64,000 bases of DNA from Mucilaginibacter_A sp041088075 (GCF_041088075.1 NZ_JBGCVY010000026.1:12876-76875); one strand, 5' to 3'; positions 7,995-17,254 are shown, counted from the stretch's first letter. The notes: a model not told the origin generated them from the sequence alone. Program-made: numbers and translations.

Positions 7995-8834
7995 ATGTCT
8001 TTATTCATTTCCTCCTTAAATTCGGGCAGCAACGGCAACTGTTATTACATCGGCAACGCGCAGGAAGCCGTGTTGGTAGATGCCGGGATTTCGTGTTTGG
8101 AAACCGAAAAACGGATGAAACGTTTGGGTTTGGGTTTTGATAAAGTAAAGGCCATTTTTATTTCCCACGAACATGCCGATCATATCCGAGGCGTAGAAGT
8201 GTTGTCGCGCAAATACAGCCTGCCGGTTTACATCACCCCAAAAACAAAACTGAACAGCCGTTTGGCTTTGGAAAAACACCTGACCAAACCTTTTTGCGCC
8301 ACGAGACCAGTACAAATTGGCGGGCTGGAAATTTTAGCTTTCCCAAAACTGCATGATGCCATCGAGCCGCACAGTTTTGTGATTGGCTGCAACCATATCA
8401 AAGTTGGCATTTTTACCGATATTGGTTTCGCCTGCAAGCAACTCATCCATCATTTTAAACAATGCCATGCCGCTTTTTTGGAAGCCAATTACGATGACGA
8501 AATGCTGGTGAACGGCCGTTATCCTTACCATTTAAAACACCGCATCCGCGGCGGAAAAGGGCATTTATCCAATGCGCAGGCTTTGCAGGTTTTCAAGGAA
8601 CACAAGCCGGATTTTATGGGTCATTTACTGTTGTCGCACCTCTCAAAAGACAACAATTGCCCAAAATTAGTGCAGCAACTGTTTGAATGTTGTGCCAATG
8701 GGACAGAAATTATTGTGGCTTCGCGCGATGCAGAAACGGCGGTTTATTTAATAGACGGATCGTTTGTAAAAAAACAAACCTCAAACAAACCAACCGCAAA
8801 AGAGCAATCGAAAATGCAATTGTCGTTATTTTGA
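7995..8834 (+). CDS. MBL-fold metallo-hydrolase (YycJ/WalJ-like)
   Basis: 279 aa with the metallo-beta-lactamase signature near the N-terminus: SLNSGSNGNCYYIG, VLVDAGISC, then FISHEHADHIRG (HxHxDH, residues about 56-61), with later ligands in FTDIG and LLSHLSKDN. Length and motifs match YycJ/WalJ-type exonuclease-like hydrolases, which in Firmicutes accompany walKR; no such operon is present here, so the substrate is inferred only to be nucleic acid or a phosphodiester. Start ATG 7995. Confidence 0.8.
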   Translation: MSLFISSLNSGSNGNCYYIGNAQEAVLVDAGISCLETEKRMKRLGLGFDKVKAIFISHEHADHIRGVEVLSRKYSLPVYITPKTKLNSRLALEKHLTKPFCATRPVQIGGLEILAFPKLHDAIEPHSFVIGCNHIKVGIFTDIGFACKQLIHHFKQCHAAFLEANYDDEMLVNGRYPYHLKHRIRGGKGHLSNAQALQVFKEHKPDFMGHLLLSHLSKDNNCPKLVQQLFECCANGTEIIVASRDAETAVYLIDGSFVKKQTSNKPTAKEQSKMQLSLF

Positions 8835-8843
8835 TCTGGGCAA

Positions 8844-8947
8844 ATACTCCTTTTACCGGTTGTTTTTTGGCAAAAGCAATTGTCGTTTTTGATTTTTAAG
8901 GATCGCCAAAAGAACCAATATCAAAAAAAGTATGGTAAAAGAAGCAT
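8844..8947. repeat. Inverted dodecamer pair
   Basis: Variant ATACTCCTTTTA (8844-8855), then TAAAAGAAGCAT (8936-8947), about 80 bp apart and imperfectly complementary. They occupy the gap between the MBL and TPR genes. Confidence 0.6.
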
Positions 8948-9018
8948 CAACAAAAAACTCAAATTAAATTTTGAAAAACGCAATTTAACTAATAGCTTAG
9001 TTAAATTAATCCTGCTTT

Positions 9019-10170
9019 ATGAAAACCTTTACTTTTTTGTTGTTTACGGCTGCATTTTTGATTTTCAAAAATGAAATAAAAGCGCAAACAAACACGCCAA
9101 ACGATGCTGTTTTGATTGATTTGTATCAAAACCAGCGTTACGCAGAAGCGGTGGGTTACCTGAAAAAAAATTATCCCGAACCGGTTACCGATTTAAAAGT
9201 GCTTGGCCGTTTTGCCTATGCCAGTCAAATGGCCGGGAAATTGTTGGACGCCGAAAGCTATTATTTGCGTATTTATCAGCAGGATTCTGCCAGTATTCCT
9301 GTTTTGTTAAACCTGGCCAGTATCCAAATCAGGCGGGAAAACAACAGCAAGGCGTTGTTTTATTACGAAAAAGTGATTGCATTGGATAAAACTAATTTTT
9401 CGGTGTACAAGCAATTGGGGAGATTGTATTCGGACAAAGGTGAAACTGAAAAAGCCATTGCCAACTGGAAAACGGCAAATCAACTAAACCCGGAAGAAGC
9501 GGACGTAGCGGCAGATTAAAGTTTGATGCTCATCAACCAAAAACGGCCTAAAGAAGCAGAACCTGTGTTGAAAAGCGCTTTGCAAGCCGATTCTACCAAT
9601 TTGCTTTTGTTGCGGACTTTGGCCAAACTTACTTACGTTAATGATCGGTTTAAAGAAACCATTAACGCTTGTTTAAAAATAATCGGGCTTAACGATGTTT
9701 CTTTGGAAGTGCAGAACATGCTGGGCACTTCTTATTTTATGGTCAAAAATTACAATTGTGCCTTGGAAACTTTTTTGGCGATGCCTTCCGATGCACAAAC
9801 GGAACGGATCAGCTATTTATCGGCCAGAAGTTTTAAGGCATTGAAGCGGTACAAACAAGCGGTAGAATATTACAACAAAACGCTGATGGAAGCCATTTCG
9901 CCCAACACGGATGTGTATTATGATGAGCTGGCCGATACCTACGACTTAAACAAACAATTTAAAAACGAAGCTTTGGCTTACCAAAAAGGCTTGTTTTTTA
10001 AAGAGAAAGCCATTACGTATTATAATTTGGCCGGATTGTATGACAAAGGGCTGCACGATAAAGCCAATGCCGTAAAGTTTTACAAGAAATATCTCAAGGC
10101 AAAACCGCCTGTAAAAGAGCAGGTTTATGTAGATTTTACACGAAGCCGGATCGAAGAACTAAGCAGGTAA
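9019..10170 (+). pseudogene. Tetratricopeptide repeat protein split by an in-frame stop
   Basis: Two open frames (9019-9519, 166 aa, and 9523-10170, 215 aa) lie in the same frame, separated only by TAA at 9517-9519. Joined, they make one secreted TPR protein of about 383 aa: N-terminal signal peptide (FLLFTAAFLI), then repeats such as AVGYLKKNYPEP, ALFYYEKVIALDKTNFSVYK, AIANWKTANQLNPEEADVAA. The stop sits in the middle of a repeat and reads as TTA (Leu) with one base changed, giving DLSLMLINQ if restored. A downstream ATG at 9532 could allow re-initiation. A sequencing error is the alternative. Confidence 0.75.
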
Positions 10171-10184
10171 GCTGCCGCAACAGG

Positions 10185-10244
10185 ATGCTTCTTTTACCAG
10201 CATTTTTTTGGTGGAGGCCAAATTTATGCCGGTAAAAGAAGCAT
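10185..10244. terminator. Inverted dodecamer pair between convergent genes
   Basis: ATGCTTCTTTTACCAGCAT at 10185 and its near complement ATGCCGGTAAAAGAAGCAT ending at 10244. A predicted hairpin between the TPR gene and the GH1 fusion gene, probably terminating both. Confidence 0.65.
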
Positions 10245-10252
10245 TCAAATGT

Positions 10253-12442
10253 TTACACCGCTATTTTGTCTGCTAAAAATACCTGGTCGGTAACTTCCAA
10301 ATAGTGTTTTAAGGCACTTTCAAATTCGGGCAGTAAAATACCTTTTTCGCTTCGCAGCGCAGCATTTTGAGGTGCGGGTATTTTTTGCTGTAGTTTTGCT
10401 GTGGGCATGCCTTGCACCAAAATATCGTCCAATCGGGCAAATTGCGCTGCTTTTCGGGCCAAGTTGGCATCCGTGGTTTGACCTTGGTTGGTTGCGTGGA
10501 CAATGCCGCATTCGTCGTCCAGCAAAATGTTTAAAGTTTCGTGCACCAAATCCGGAACGTAGGTCAGCGAAATTAAGTTATCGTTTGCTGCTACAACTGT
10601 GCTTCCTTCCTTGATCCGGTTTAAAATTCTCGAAATAAAGCTTTTATTTTCCCAGGGACTGAACAACTTTCCAACCCGGACAATCAGGGTTTCGGGAAAA
10701 TGTTGCAGCAACATTTCTTCTGCCTTTGCTTTGCTTTGGCCAAAAATATTTAAAGGAGAAACGGTATCATTTTCTAAATAAGCTTCTTCTTTTTCTCCGT
10801 TAAAAACCAATGCAGAAGAAAAAGTAACCAGTTTAATTGTGTTCTTTTTGCAGGCCTCGGCCAAAAGCAAAATTGCGTCAGTATTTATTTTGAAGCAATT
10901 TTCCGGGTTTTGTTCTGCCTGCCCCACATCCGCATATTCCTGCAAGTTAATGATCGCCCAAGGGTTCAATCTCTGGATTAATTGTCCCAGTTCAACTTGA
11001 TCAATCATACCAATTTGATGATGAACAACACAATTAATATTTCTGTCCGAGCAAATCTTTTCAAACCCAGTTTCTAAAGAAGCAAATCGGCCTAAAACCA
11101 AAATCGGGCGACAGTGGGATGAAGGTTTGACAGGGTTGATCCTAAAAACGTTGGCGTCAGGATAAGCAATCCTTTTTTCCTGTTTCCACCAGCCCGGCGT
11201 TTCCAAAACAGGTTGCCGGTACTTTTGATTCCGGGCCAGTTCCTGTATCAGTTTAACCATCGCCGTAGGCCGTGGTTTGCCGGAACGAAGGTTGAATACG
11301 CCCGGTTCGTACAAGCCCCAAGGTTTTGTAACCAGGCTGTTCCAGCCATAAGTGCCTAAAATAGCCCAGGCTGTTAAAGCGCGGATGTCCACGCCATCGG
11401 CTTGCAACTGGTTTGCCGTTTCCCAAACTTCATAAAACCAGCGCATTTGTTCTTCGCGGGTACAATGCAAATGGCATTCGGTAATGGCAAGCGGTAATTT
11501 ATACCTTTCCCAAGCTTCTTTTAGTAACACAGAAAGGCCGGTTTCGTGCGGATATGGAACCCTGACAACTTCAACATCAGCATATTGATGACGTCCGTTT
11601 CCGCCATGAACGTGCTGCGGATACTTTTGCAGGTCCTCGTCCAAATAACGTTCGGAAGTGATGTAGTAATTAAAGCCGACCACTTCCGGTTTGCAAGGAT
11701 TCTCTAAAAAGTAATCCAAATCCTCATTTTTAAACCCCATCCCGATGAGGAACCTGTACATTGTTTTGTCCGAAGTAAGCGTTCCGGTGAGCAAATCGTA
11801 AGAAAGCCAGCGGCGTTCGTTTTCAAAATCAGCCTGGTACTTCAACAACGGCGTGCTGTAAACTTTTCCTAAATCTTCCGTCTGGATCAGTTTTGCATTC
11901 GGGTTTACTTCCCGGATGGCCGCCATCGCCATGATGGTTGCTTTGCATTCGCTTAAAAGTACCCGGTAAAAAGAGTATGCGTCTTTTTCGTGTGGATACC
12001 AATGGCCGTACAAACCGCAAAAACGTGCGGTAGTTAAAGGTTCGTTTACCGGTGTATAATATTCGAGCCAGGGAAATTTTGTAGCCACAAGCCTTGCATA
12101 ATCAGCAACGCCTTGCTCAAAACTGCCGTCAAAAAAACTGACAAATGTTGGCCCGCTGCCGTGGTGTACCAAACCGGCAATCGGTTCTACGTTCAGTTCT
12201 TTTAACCGGAGCAGATTTCGTTCAACAAAACCCCAGTCTATTTCTGTGTTTTTTTCAGGCTGATGTTTCTCCCACAAAACCGGGTAGCGCAACATTTTGA
12301 TGCCCAAAGAAGCGATTAAATCTATATCCGTTTCACGGTTGTAATGGCCGGAAAACTCCGACTGGTCAATGTAATTATCTCCAACGCGGTTGATGGTCCC
12401 TTCAATCCCGCCCCAAATTTCTATTGGTCTTTGTGTAAGCAT
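10253..12442 (-). CDS. Glycoside hydrolase family 1 / RmlD-like reductase fusion
   Basis: 729 aa in two parts. Residues 1-405 look like a GH1 beta-glycosidase barrel: YYTPVNEPL with acid/base Glu about 134, and LAITECHLHC with the nucleophile Glu about 322 in place of the usual TENG. Residues about 445-729 are an extended SDR of the dTDP-4-dehydrorhamnose reductase type: PILVLGRF, LVTFSSALVFNG, NIFGQSKAKAEEMLL, VRVGKLFSPW. In the catalytic YxxxK the Tyr is Phe (FGQSK), so dehydrogenase activity is doubtful. Internal positions 11967-11978 carry a dodecamer variant. The protein has no signal peptide and is likely cytoplasmic. Confidence 0.8.
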   Translation of the reverse strand: MLTQRPIEIWGGIEGTINRVGDNYIDQSEFSGHYNRETDIDLIASLGIKMLRYPVLWEKHQPEKNTEIDWGFVERNLLRLKELNVEPIAGLVHHGSGPTFVSFFDGSFEQGVADYARLVATKFPWLEYYTPVNEPLTTARFCGLYGHWYPHEKDAYSFYRVLLSECKATIMAMAAIREVNPNAKLIQTEDLGKVYSTPLLKYQADFENERRWLSYDLLTGTLTSDKTMYRFLIGMGFKNEDLDYFLENPCKPEVVGFNYYITSERYLDEDLQKYPQHVHGGNGRHQYADVEVVRVPYPHETGLSVLLKEAWERYKLPLAITECHLHCTREEQMRWFYEVWETANQLQADGVDIRALTAWAILGTYGWNSLVTKPWGLYEPGVFNLRSGKPRPTAMVKLIQELARNQKYRQPVLETPGWWKQEKRIAYPDANVFRINPVKPSSHCRPILVLGRFASLETGFEKICSDRNINCVVHHQIGMIDQVELGQLIQRLNPWAIINLQEYADVGQAEQNPENCFKINTDAILLLAEACKKNTIKLVTFSSALVFNGEKEEAYLENDTVSPLNIFGQSKAKAEEMLLQHFPETLIVRVGKLFSPWENKSFISRILNRIKEGSTVVAANDNLISLTYVPDLVHETLNILLDDECGIVHATNQGQTTDANLARKAAQFARLDDILVQGMPTAKLQQKIPAPQNAALRSEKGILLPEFESALKHYLEVTDQVFLADKIAV

Positions 12443-12578
12443 AACGCCCCTGTTTTTAAGTGTTTATCTGGTACATTATAATATTTAACTTATAAAATAA
12501 CTTTTGGTTTTTTAAAAAGGCGGATGTGGAAAACTGCCTGCCGGATGTTAAAGATTAACTTCACTAAAAAAGATGCCA

Positions 12579-12647
12579 TAAAATAAGCATGACGGAAACG
12601 TTTAGCCAGCCTGTTCGGCACGGTTTTTTAAGGCATAAAAGAAGTAT
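12579..12647. repeat. Two dodecamer copies in the divergent GH1-fusion/esterase gap
   Basis: TAAAATAAGCAT (variant, 12579-12590) preceded by ATGCC, and TAAAAGAAGTAT (12636-12647) preceded by TTTTTTAAGGCA. The second lies 20 bases before the esterase ATG. Confidence 0.6.
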
Positions 12648-12667
12648 CGAAAAAACGGTTTGTATCT

Positions 12668-13477
12668 ATGAAAAATTTAGTTTCCATATTAAGTTTGATG
12701 ATTGGCTGGCAAATGGCATCGGCACTAACCTTCAACAAAGAGGTGGCTTATGGCGATGATGCAAGGCAAAAGATGGACGTTTATCTGCCGAAACAAGAAA
12801 AAGGCAAAACGCCTGCCATCATTTTGATCCATGGCGGGAGCTGGGTTGCAGGCGATAAACTAAACATGGCGCATTGGCTGAGGCCGCTGCAAAAAGCCTT
12901 TCCTGATTATGCCATCTTCAACTTAAACTACCGTTTGGCCAACCGGCAAACTATGAGCAACCCCTGGCCGGCGCAAATTGACGACATTGACAAAGCGGTT
13001 GCTTTTATCAAAGACAAAGCAAAAGATTACCACATTGATAAAAAGCAGTTGATTTTGCTGGGCGAAAGTGCAGGCGCGCAATTGGTTTTGGTAGAGGGGT
13101 TTATCCACGATCCAAAACACGAAGTAAAAGTAGTGGTTGATTTGTTTGGCCCCGCCGATATGGTTGATTTGTACCGGGCGCACCACGAACTGGCTGGGTT
13201 GATGAACGGCGTTCCCACAGCAATTCCAAGTGTTTATGCAGATGCCAGTGCAGTTTACCACGTAGACAAGAAAAGCCCGGCTACGATTATTTTTCATGGA
13301 ACTGCTGATCCGATTGTGCCGATCCGGGAAAGCGACAGTTTGAATGTGAAGTTGAAGCAGGCCAATGTGCCATCAAGTTACGTTATTTATCCCGGAAAAG
13401 GCCATGGCTGGCGCGGCAGCGAGTTGCAGGATACTTATGCAAAGGCGATTGCTTTTATTAAGGAACAGATGAAGTAG
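12668..13477 (+). CDS. Secreted alpha/beta hydrolase (carboxylesterase-like)
   Basis: 269 aa with a signal peptide (MKNLVSILSLMIGWQMASA). Catalytic landmarks are all visible: oxyanion-hole LIHGGSWVAG, nucleophile elbow LLGESAGAQL (Ser), acid in IFHGTADPIVP (Asp) and the His in PGKGHGWRG. This matches BD-FAE/esterase D-like lipases that hydrolyse small acyl esters, possibly acetylated or feruloylated polysaccharides; the substrate cannot be read from sequence. It is divergent from the GH1 fusion, which may imply a shared carbohydrate role. Confidence 0.8.
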   Translation: MKNLVSILSLMIGWQMASALTFNKEVAYGDDARQKMDVYLPKQEKGKTPAIILIHGGSWVAGDKLNMAHWLRPLQKAFPDYAIFNLNYRLANRQTMSNPWPAQIDDIDKAVAFIKDKAKDYHIDKKQLILLGESAGAQLVLVEGFIHDPKHEVKVVVDLFGPADMVDLYRAHHELAGLMNGVPTAIPSVYADASAVYHVDKKSPATIIFHGTADPIVPIRESDSLNVKLKQANVPSSYVIYPGKGHGWRGSELQDTYAKAIAFIKEQMK

Positions 13478-13532
13478 GGTTACGTTTTGTTATCTCAACG
13501 GTATGCTGACAACCTTTCGTTGTTTGCTTTAA

Positions 13533-13845
13533 CGTTCTTTTTGCTTGAACAAAAAGAACCAAAAATTCAAGACAAACCCGATCCCTCCGGGCGTTTTGTC
13601 GGCCTTCCCGCACCAGGGCGACGATTTGCCGCTTCGGAATGTTTGGTCGTTATTTTACGCTTTTAAAGGATGTTTTTTCCATGCTTCTTTTACCTGTATA
13701 AATTAGGTGGATTGAGAAAGCAGTTCTTGTTGAAATGGCAGAGAAACTTGCAAGGTATGCGCCCGGGAGCGAGGGGAGGAATGCCGCCCGGAGGCGATCC
13801 GGCATTCTTGAATTTTTGGTTCTTTTTGTTCAAGCAAAAAGAACG
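13533..13845. mobile_element. MITE-like element bounded by 40-bp perfect inverted repeats
   Basis: The 40-bp arm at 13533-13572 (CGTTCTTTTTGCTTGAAC...) is repeated as an exact complement at 13806-13845. The arm is itself largely self-complementary (TTCTTTTTGCTTGAA / CAAAAAGAA). The inside holds GC-rich palindromes (CCGGGAGCGAGGGG; GCCGCCCGGAGGCG) and one dodecamer at 13681-13692. No credible coding frame is present. It looks like a non-autonomous element; the transposase that moves it is not identified. Confidence 0.6.
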
Positions 13846-13914
13846 TATAAAGAAAATAGTTCGAAGAAGATTTCTCCCTACGGTCGAAATGACAGCAAAA
13901 ATCAGAACAACAGC

Positions 13915-13959
13915 ATACTTCTTTTATGCAGATAAAATTTATGCCGATAAAAGAAGCAT
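13915..13959. terminator. Inverted dodecamer pair
   Basis: ATACTTCTTTTATGC (13915) and GCCGATAAAAGAAGCAT (to 13959). A hairpin just downstream of the minus-strand Fe-S gene; on that strand the single mismatch becomes a G-U wobble. Confidence 0.65.
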
Positions 13960-13972
13960 TCCGTATTTAACT

Positions 13973-14764
13973 TCACAATCCATTTGCCCGCACCGTAATT
14001 TCGGCAATATCCAAAACCTGGATTTCCTGTTCTTTTTCTTTGATTTTTACACCATCGCGCAACATTGTCATGCAAAAAGGGCAGGCCGAAGCAACGATTT
14101 GCGCTTTGGCTTCAATCGCATCTTCAATCCGTTCGATGTTGATTTCTTTTTTTCCCGGTTCGGCTTCTTTAAACATTTGCGCGCCGCCTGCGCCGCAGCA
14201 CAAACCGTTGCTGCGGCAGCGTTTCATTTCTACCAGTTCGGCGTCCAAAACCTGCAACGCACTTCTGGGCGCTTCGTAAATGTTGTTGCCGCGGCCTAAG
14301 TAGCAGGCATCGTGGTAGGTAATGCGTTTGCCTTTAAAACTTTCGCCGTCTTCGGTTTTTAATTTTCCTTCATTAATCAATTGTTGGATCAACTCGGTAT
14401 GATGGATCACTTCATAATTACCGCCCAAATTTGGATACTCATTCTTTAATGTATTAAAACAATGCGGACAACCGGTTACGATCTTTTTAACTTCGTAAGC
14501 ATTCAAAACTTCAATGTTGGTCAAAGCTTGCATCTGGAACAAAAACTCGTTCCCCGAACGTTTTGCCGGGTCGCCGGTGCAGCTTTCTTCGGTTCCCAAA
14601 ACGGCATAACTTAGGCCAACATGTTGCAAAATCTTGCAAATGCTTCTCGTGATTTTTTGTGCACGTTCGTCAAAACTTCCGGCGCAGCCCACCCAAAATA
14701 ATATTTCCGGCGTTTTGCCTTCGGCTGCCATTTGCGCCATGGTTGGGATATGTAGTTCGTTCAT
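13973..14764 (-). CDS. CCG-domain Fe-S oxidoreductase (HdrB/EtfD C-terminal-like)
   Basis: 263 aa with two cysteine-rich CCG domains: FWVGCAGSFD ... GCPHCFNTL, then HDACYLGRG ... CCGAGGAQMF ... ACPFCMTM. Such domains hold the noncubane 4Fe-4S cluster of heterodisulfide reductase-type enzymes. The next gene upstream encodes a membrane protein with two 4Fe-4S motifs, and together they equal the domain set of EtfD-type ETF:menaquinone oxidoreductases. In the context of etfAB and fadE in the same block, I infer that it passes beta-oxidation electrons to quinone. Glycolate oxidase GlpC/LutA-type functions are alternatives. Confidence 0.8.
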   Translation of the reverse strand: MNELHIPTMAQMAAEGKTPEILFWVGCAGSFDERAQKITRSICKILQHVGLSYAVLGTEESCTGDPAKRSGNEFLFQMQALTNIEVLNAYEVKKIVTGCPHCFNTLKNEYPNLGGNYEVIHHTELIQQLINEGKLKTEDGESFKGKRITYHDACYLGRGNNIYEAPRSALQVLDAELVEMKRCRSNGLCCGAGGAQMFKEAEPGKKEINIERIEDAIEAKAQIVASACPFCMTMLRDGVKIKEKEQEIQVLDIAEITVRANGL

Positions 14765-14884
14765 GGTTTTTTAGTTAATGGTTAAAGGTTCATGGGCAAT
14801 AGTTCATGGAGGATAGCTGACGGTTCATATGAAGAGCGTGGTTCAAGGCTTAGCAAATTCTTACTATGATCCATGAACCATAAA
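14765..14884. repeat. Short intergenic GGTTCATGG-type repeats
   Basis: Several imperfect copies of a GGTTCAT(G) word in direct and inverted orientation (GGTTCATGGGC, AGTTCATGGAGG, GGTTCATATG, ATCCATGAACCAT). It separates the two Fe-S subunit genes; no gene is seen. Confidence 0.45.
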
Positions 14885-16183
14885 CTAATCACTCTCTGCC
14901 CAATTGAGGCGATCCGCATTTGAATATTTCCATGGCGCACCGTTATTTTCTACATTGCCGAACATATTGTTCAAACTTGCCGGTGCCTGCGATTCTTCCA
15001 TTACAATAAACTGCCGCATTTGGATAATGATATTGAGTGGGTCAATGTTTACCGGACAAGCTTCGGTACAAGCGTTGCAAGTGGTGCAGGCCCAAAGTTC
15101 TTCGCGCGAAATGTAATCGTCTAACAAGGTTTTATTGTCCTGGAAGTCCTTTCCCTGTTTATCCAGATTGTTGCCGATTTCCGTAATCCGGTCGCGCGTA
15201 TCCATCATAATTTTGCGCGGCGAAAGTAGTTTGCCCGTCATATTGGCCGGACAAACACTGGTGCAACGCCCGCATTCAGTACAGGTGTAGGCATCCATCA
15301 GGTTTTTCCAGGTGAGGTCAGTTGCATCTTTTGCGCCAAAACGGCCGGGCTCGGTAGCTGCCGGAACGAAAGAAGGGTCAACCATCGCTTTTACTTCATT
15401 GGTAACCGAAGCCATATTGCTGAACTGGCCTTTGGGCGAAAGCTTGGAATAATACGTGTTCGGAAAAGCCAGCAAAATGTGGAAATGCTTGGAGTAGGGC
15501 AGGTAATTTAAAAAAGCCAAAATACCGATGATGTGGAACCACCAGCAACCGCGTTCGATCATCACCAGCGAACTGGCGCTGGAAGGCAGGAGCGGGGCAA
15601 TCAAAGCACTGACCGGGAAACTGCCGGCTTTGATATAATGTCCGAAATGCAAGGCTTGCAGTTTGTAATCGGCTGCGTTCATGGTGAGAAAAGCAGTCAT
15701 CAACAATATTTCGATGAAAAGGATATAATTGGCATCAGAACGCGGCCATTCCTTCATTTCCGGGCCTTGAAAACGTTTTAATTTTAGCAGATTTCTTCGG
15801 GATAAAAACACTACGCAAGAAACCAAGACCAATAACGCCAAGATTTCAAAACCGCCAATCAGCAAGCCATACAAACTGCCCAACGGACGGGAAAAAACAC
15901 GGTGCGAACCAAAAAGGCCGTCAATCATAATCTCCAGAACTTCGATGTTGATGATGACGAAACCAACATAAATAAACAAGTGCATCAAGGCCGCAACTGG
16001 GCGTTTGCCCATTTTACTTTGTCCTAATGCTACTTTTGCCATGGTTTTCCAACGCAATGCGGGTTGGTCGCTGCGGTCGGCATCTTTTCCCAACAAAATA
16101 TTACGCCGTATTTTTCCGGCATTTTTGCTAAATAAAAATACCGCTGCGGCCAGCAGGATTAGAAAGATCAATTGTGCAATCAT
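14885..16183 (-). CDS. Membrane protein with two 4Fe-4S clusters (EtfD N-terminal-like)
   Basis: 432 aa. The N-terminal two thirds has about six membrane segments (IFLILLAAAVFLF; MHLFIYVGFVIINIEVLEI; LLIGGFEILALLVLVSCVV; YILFIEILLMTAFL; FHIIGILAFLNYL), as in nitrate-reductase-gamma-like cytochrome b modules. The C-terminal part has two ferredoxin motifs, CTECGRCTSVCP and CTTCNACTEACP (Cys-x2-Cys-x2-Cys-x3-CysPro). With the CCG protein encoded next it would form an ETF:menaquinone oxidoreductase. The start is ATG 16183, preceded by a MITE-like repeat. Confidence 0.8.
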   Translation of the reverse strand: MIAQLIFLILLAAAVFLFSKNAGKIRRNILLGKDADRSDQPALRWKTMAKVALGQSKMGKRPVAALMHLFIYVGFVIINIEVLEIMIDGLFGSHRVFSRPLGSLYGLLIGGFEILALLVLVSCVVFLSRRNLLKLKRFQGPEMKEWPRSDANYILFIEILLMTAFLTMNAADYKLQALHFGHYIKAGSFPVSALIAPLLPSSASSLVMIERGCWWFHIIGILAFLNYLPYSKHFHILLAFPNTYYSKLSPKGQFSNMASVTNEVKAMVDPSFVPAATEPGRFGAKDATDLTWKNLMDAYTCTECGRCTSVCPANMTGKLLSPRKIMMDTRDRITEIGNNLDKQGKDFQDNKTLLDDYISREELWACTTCNACTEACPVNIDPLNIIIQMRQFIVMEESQAPASLNNMFGNVENNGAPWKYSNADRLNWAESD

Positions 16184-16197
16184 GAAATTTATTTAGG

Positions 16198-16345
16198 GCC
16201 TGTTTGGATTTTTTTATAAAGTTCAAATGCTTCTTTTATCACCTAAAAATTGGTGAACATTTATTTTTTGGTTGATGAAAATTAATACACGCACCAAAAT
16301 TTATATGGTAAAAGAAGCATCGGTGTTGTTCAACAAAAATATAAT
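16198..16345. repeat. MITE-like long form of the dodecamer repeat (one degraded end)
   Basis: Left end GCCTGTTTGGA at 16198; inverted pair ATGCTTCTTTTATCACC (16227) and TATGGTAAAAGAAGCAT (to 16320), with AAAAATTGGTG / CACCAAAAT next to them. The right end is not clearly preserved. Confidence 0.65.
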
Positions 16346-16348
16346 TTA

Positions 16349-17254
16349 TTAGCTGCCTTTTGCGGCACGCGTTAATTGTTCGATGCCGTCCCACATTTCA
16401 TCGGTAACCATTTCCAAGCCGTTAAATTGCCCGGCACCTTGCAGCCACTCGCCGCCATCAATCGTAACCACATCGCCGTTGATGTAAGCAGAATAATCAG
16501 AAATTAAAAAGGCAGCCAGGTTGGCAATTTCCTGTTGCTGGCCAACCCGTTTCAGCGGAACGCGGTTTTTAAAATCAAACTTTTCTGCCATTTCCCCCGG
16601 CAACAACCTTTCCCAGGCACCTTTGGTTGGAAACGGGCCGGGCGCAATGGCGTTGGTTCTGATTTGATGCCGGCCCCATTCTGCCGCCAAAGAACGCGTC
16701 AAGGCCAGCACGCCGCCTTTGGCACAAGCCGAAGGAACGACATAAGCCGAACCGGTAAAAGCGTAAGTGGTAATGATATTTAAAATATTGCCCGGCATTT
16801 TTTCTTTGATCCAATATTTTCCTGCAGCCAAAGAACAATTGACCGAACCTTTTAACACAATATCAATGATGGTAGAAAAAGCATTGGCCGAAAGCCGTTC
16901 TGTAGGAGAAATAAAATTTCCGGCCGCGTTGTTCACTACTGCGTTTACCTGGCCAAATTTGGCAACCGCTTCCTGGAAAACCTTTTCAACTTCCTCATAA
17001 CGACGAACATCGCAGGCCAAAGCTAAAACTTTGCCTCCGATTTCGGTTTCCATTTCTGCAGCGGTTTTTTGGAGAACGTCCAACTTTCTGCTGGTGATGA
17101 TTAAGTTAGCGCCGAGCTTTAAAAAGTAAGTTCCCATGGCTTTGCCCAATCCCGTTCCGCCGCCGGTAATGATGATGGTTTTCCCTTTGAAAGCATCATC
17201 CCGCAGCATTCCTTTTTCGGCATCGCCCAAACTTTTATTTACAGGAATTTCCAT
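16349..17254 (-). CDS. SDR oxidoreductase, 2,4-dienoyl-CoA reductase-like
   Basis: 301 aa Rossmann protein with TGGGTGLGKA (cofactor loop), NNAAGNF and the SACAKGG segment containing the catalytic-type Lys. As in peroxisomal/mitochondrial 2,4-dienoyl-CoA reductases, the usual YxxxK Tyr is not at its normal place. The C-terminal PFPTKGAWERLLP and DGGEWLQGAG fit that group. It would reduce 2,4-dienoyl-CoA intermediates of unsaturated fatty acids with NADPH. It follows the enoyl-CoA hydratase gene with a 1-bp gap, so the two are co-transcribed. Confidence 0.8.
   Translation of the reverse strand: MEIPVNKSLGDAEKGMLRDDAFKGKTIIITGGGTGLGKAMGTYFLKLGANLIITSRKLDVLQKTAAEMETEIGGKVLALACDVRRYEEVEKVFQEAVAKFGQVNAVVNNAAGNFISPTERLSANAFSTIIDIVLKGSVNCSLAAGKYWIKEKMPGNILNIITTYAFTGSAYVVPSACAKGGVLALTRSLAAEWGRHQIRTNAIAPGPFPTKGAWERLLPGEMAEKFDFKNRVPLKRVGQQQEIANLAAFLISDYSAYINGDVVTIDGGEWLQGAGQFNGLEMVTDEMWDGIEQLTRAAKGS

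Larger units (their letters stand above)
13478..13972. other. 495-bp intergenic region composed of repeats
   Basis: It contains the inverted-repeat element at 13533-13845, a copy of the TTTCTCCCTACGGTCGAAAT word near 13870 (same family as at 43732-44065), and an inverted dodecamer pair at 13915-13959. I see no gene in it; open frames crossing it are by-products. Confidence 0.7.

Noticed and set aside
13670..14299. Plus-strand open frame over the repeats and Fe-S gene
   Set aside because: It is the complement of a clear conserved gene (CCG protein) and crosses a repeat element.
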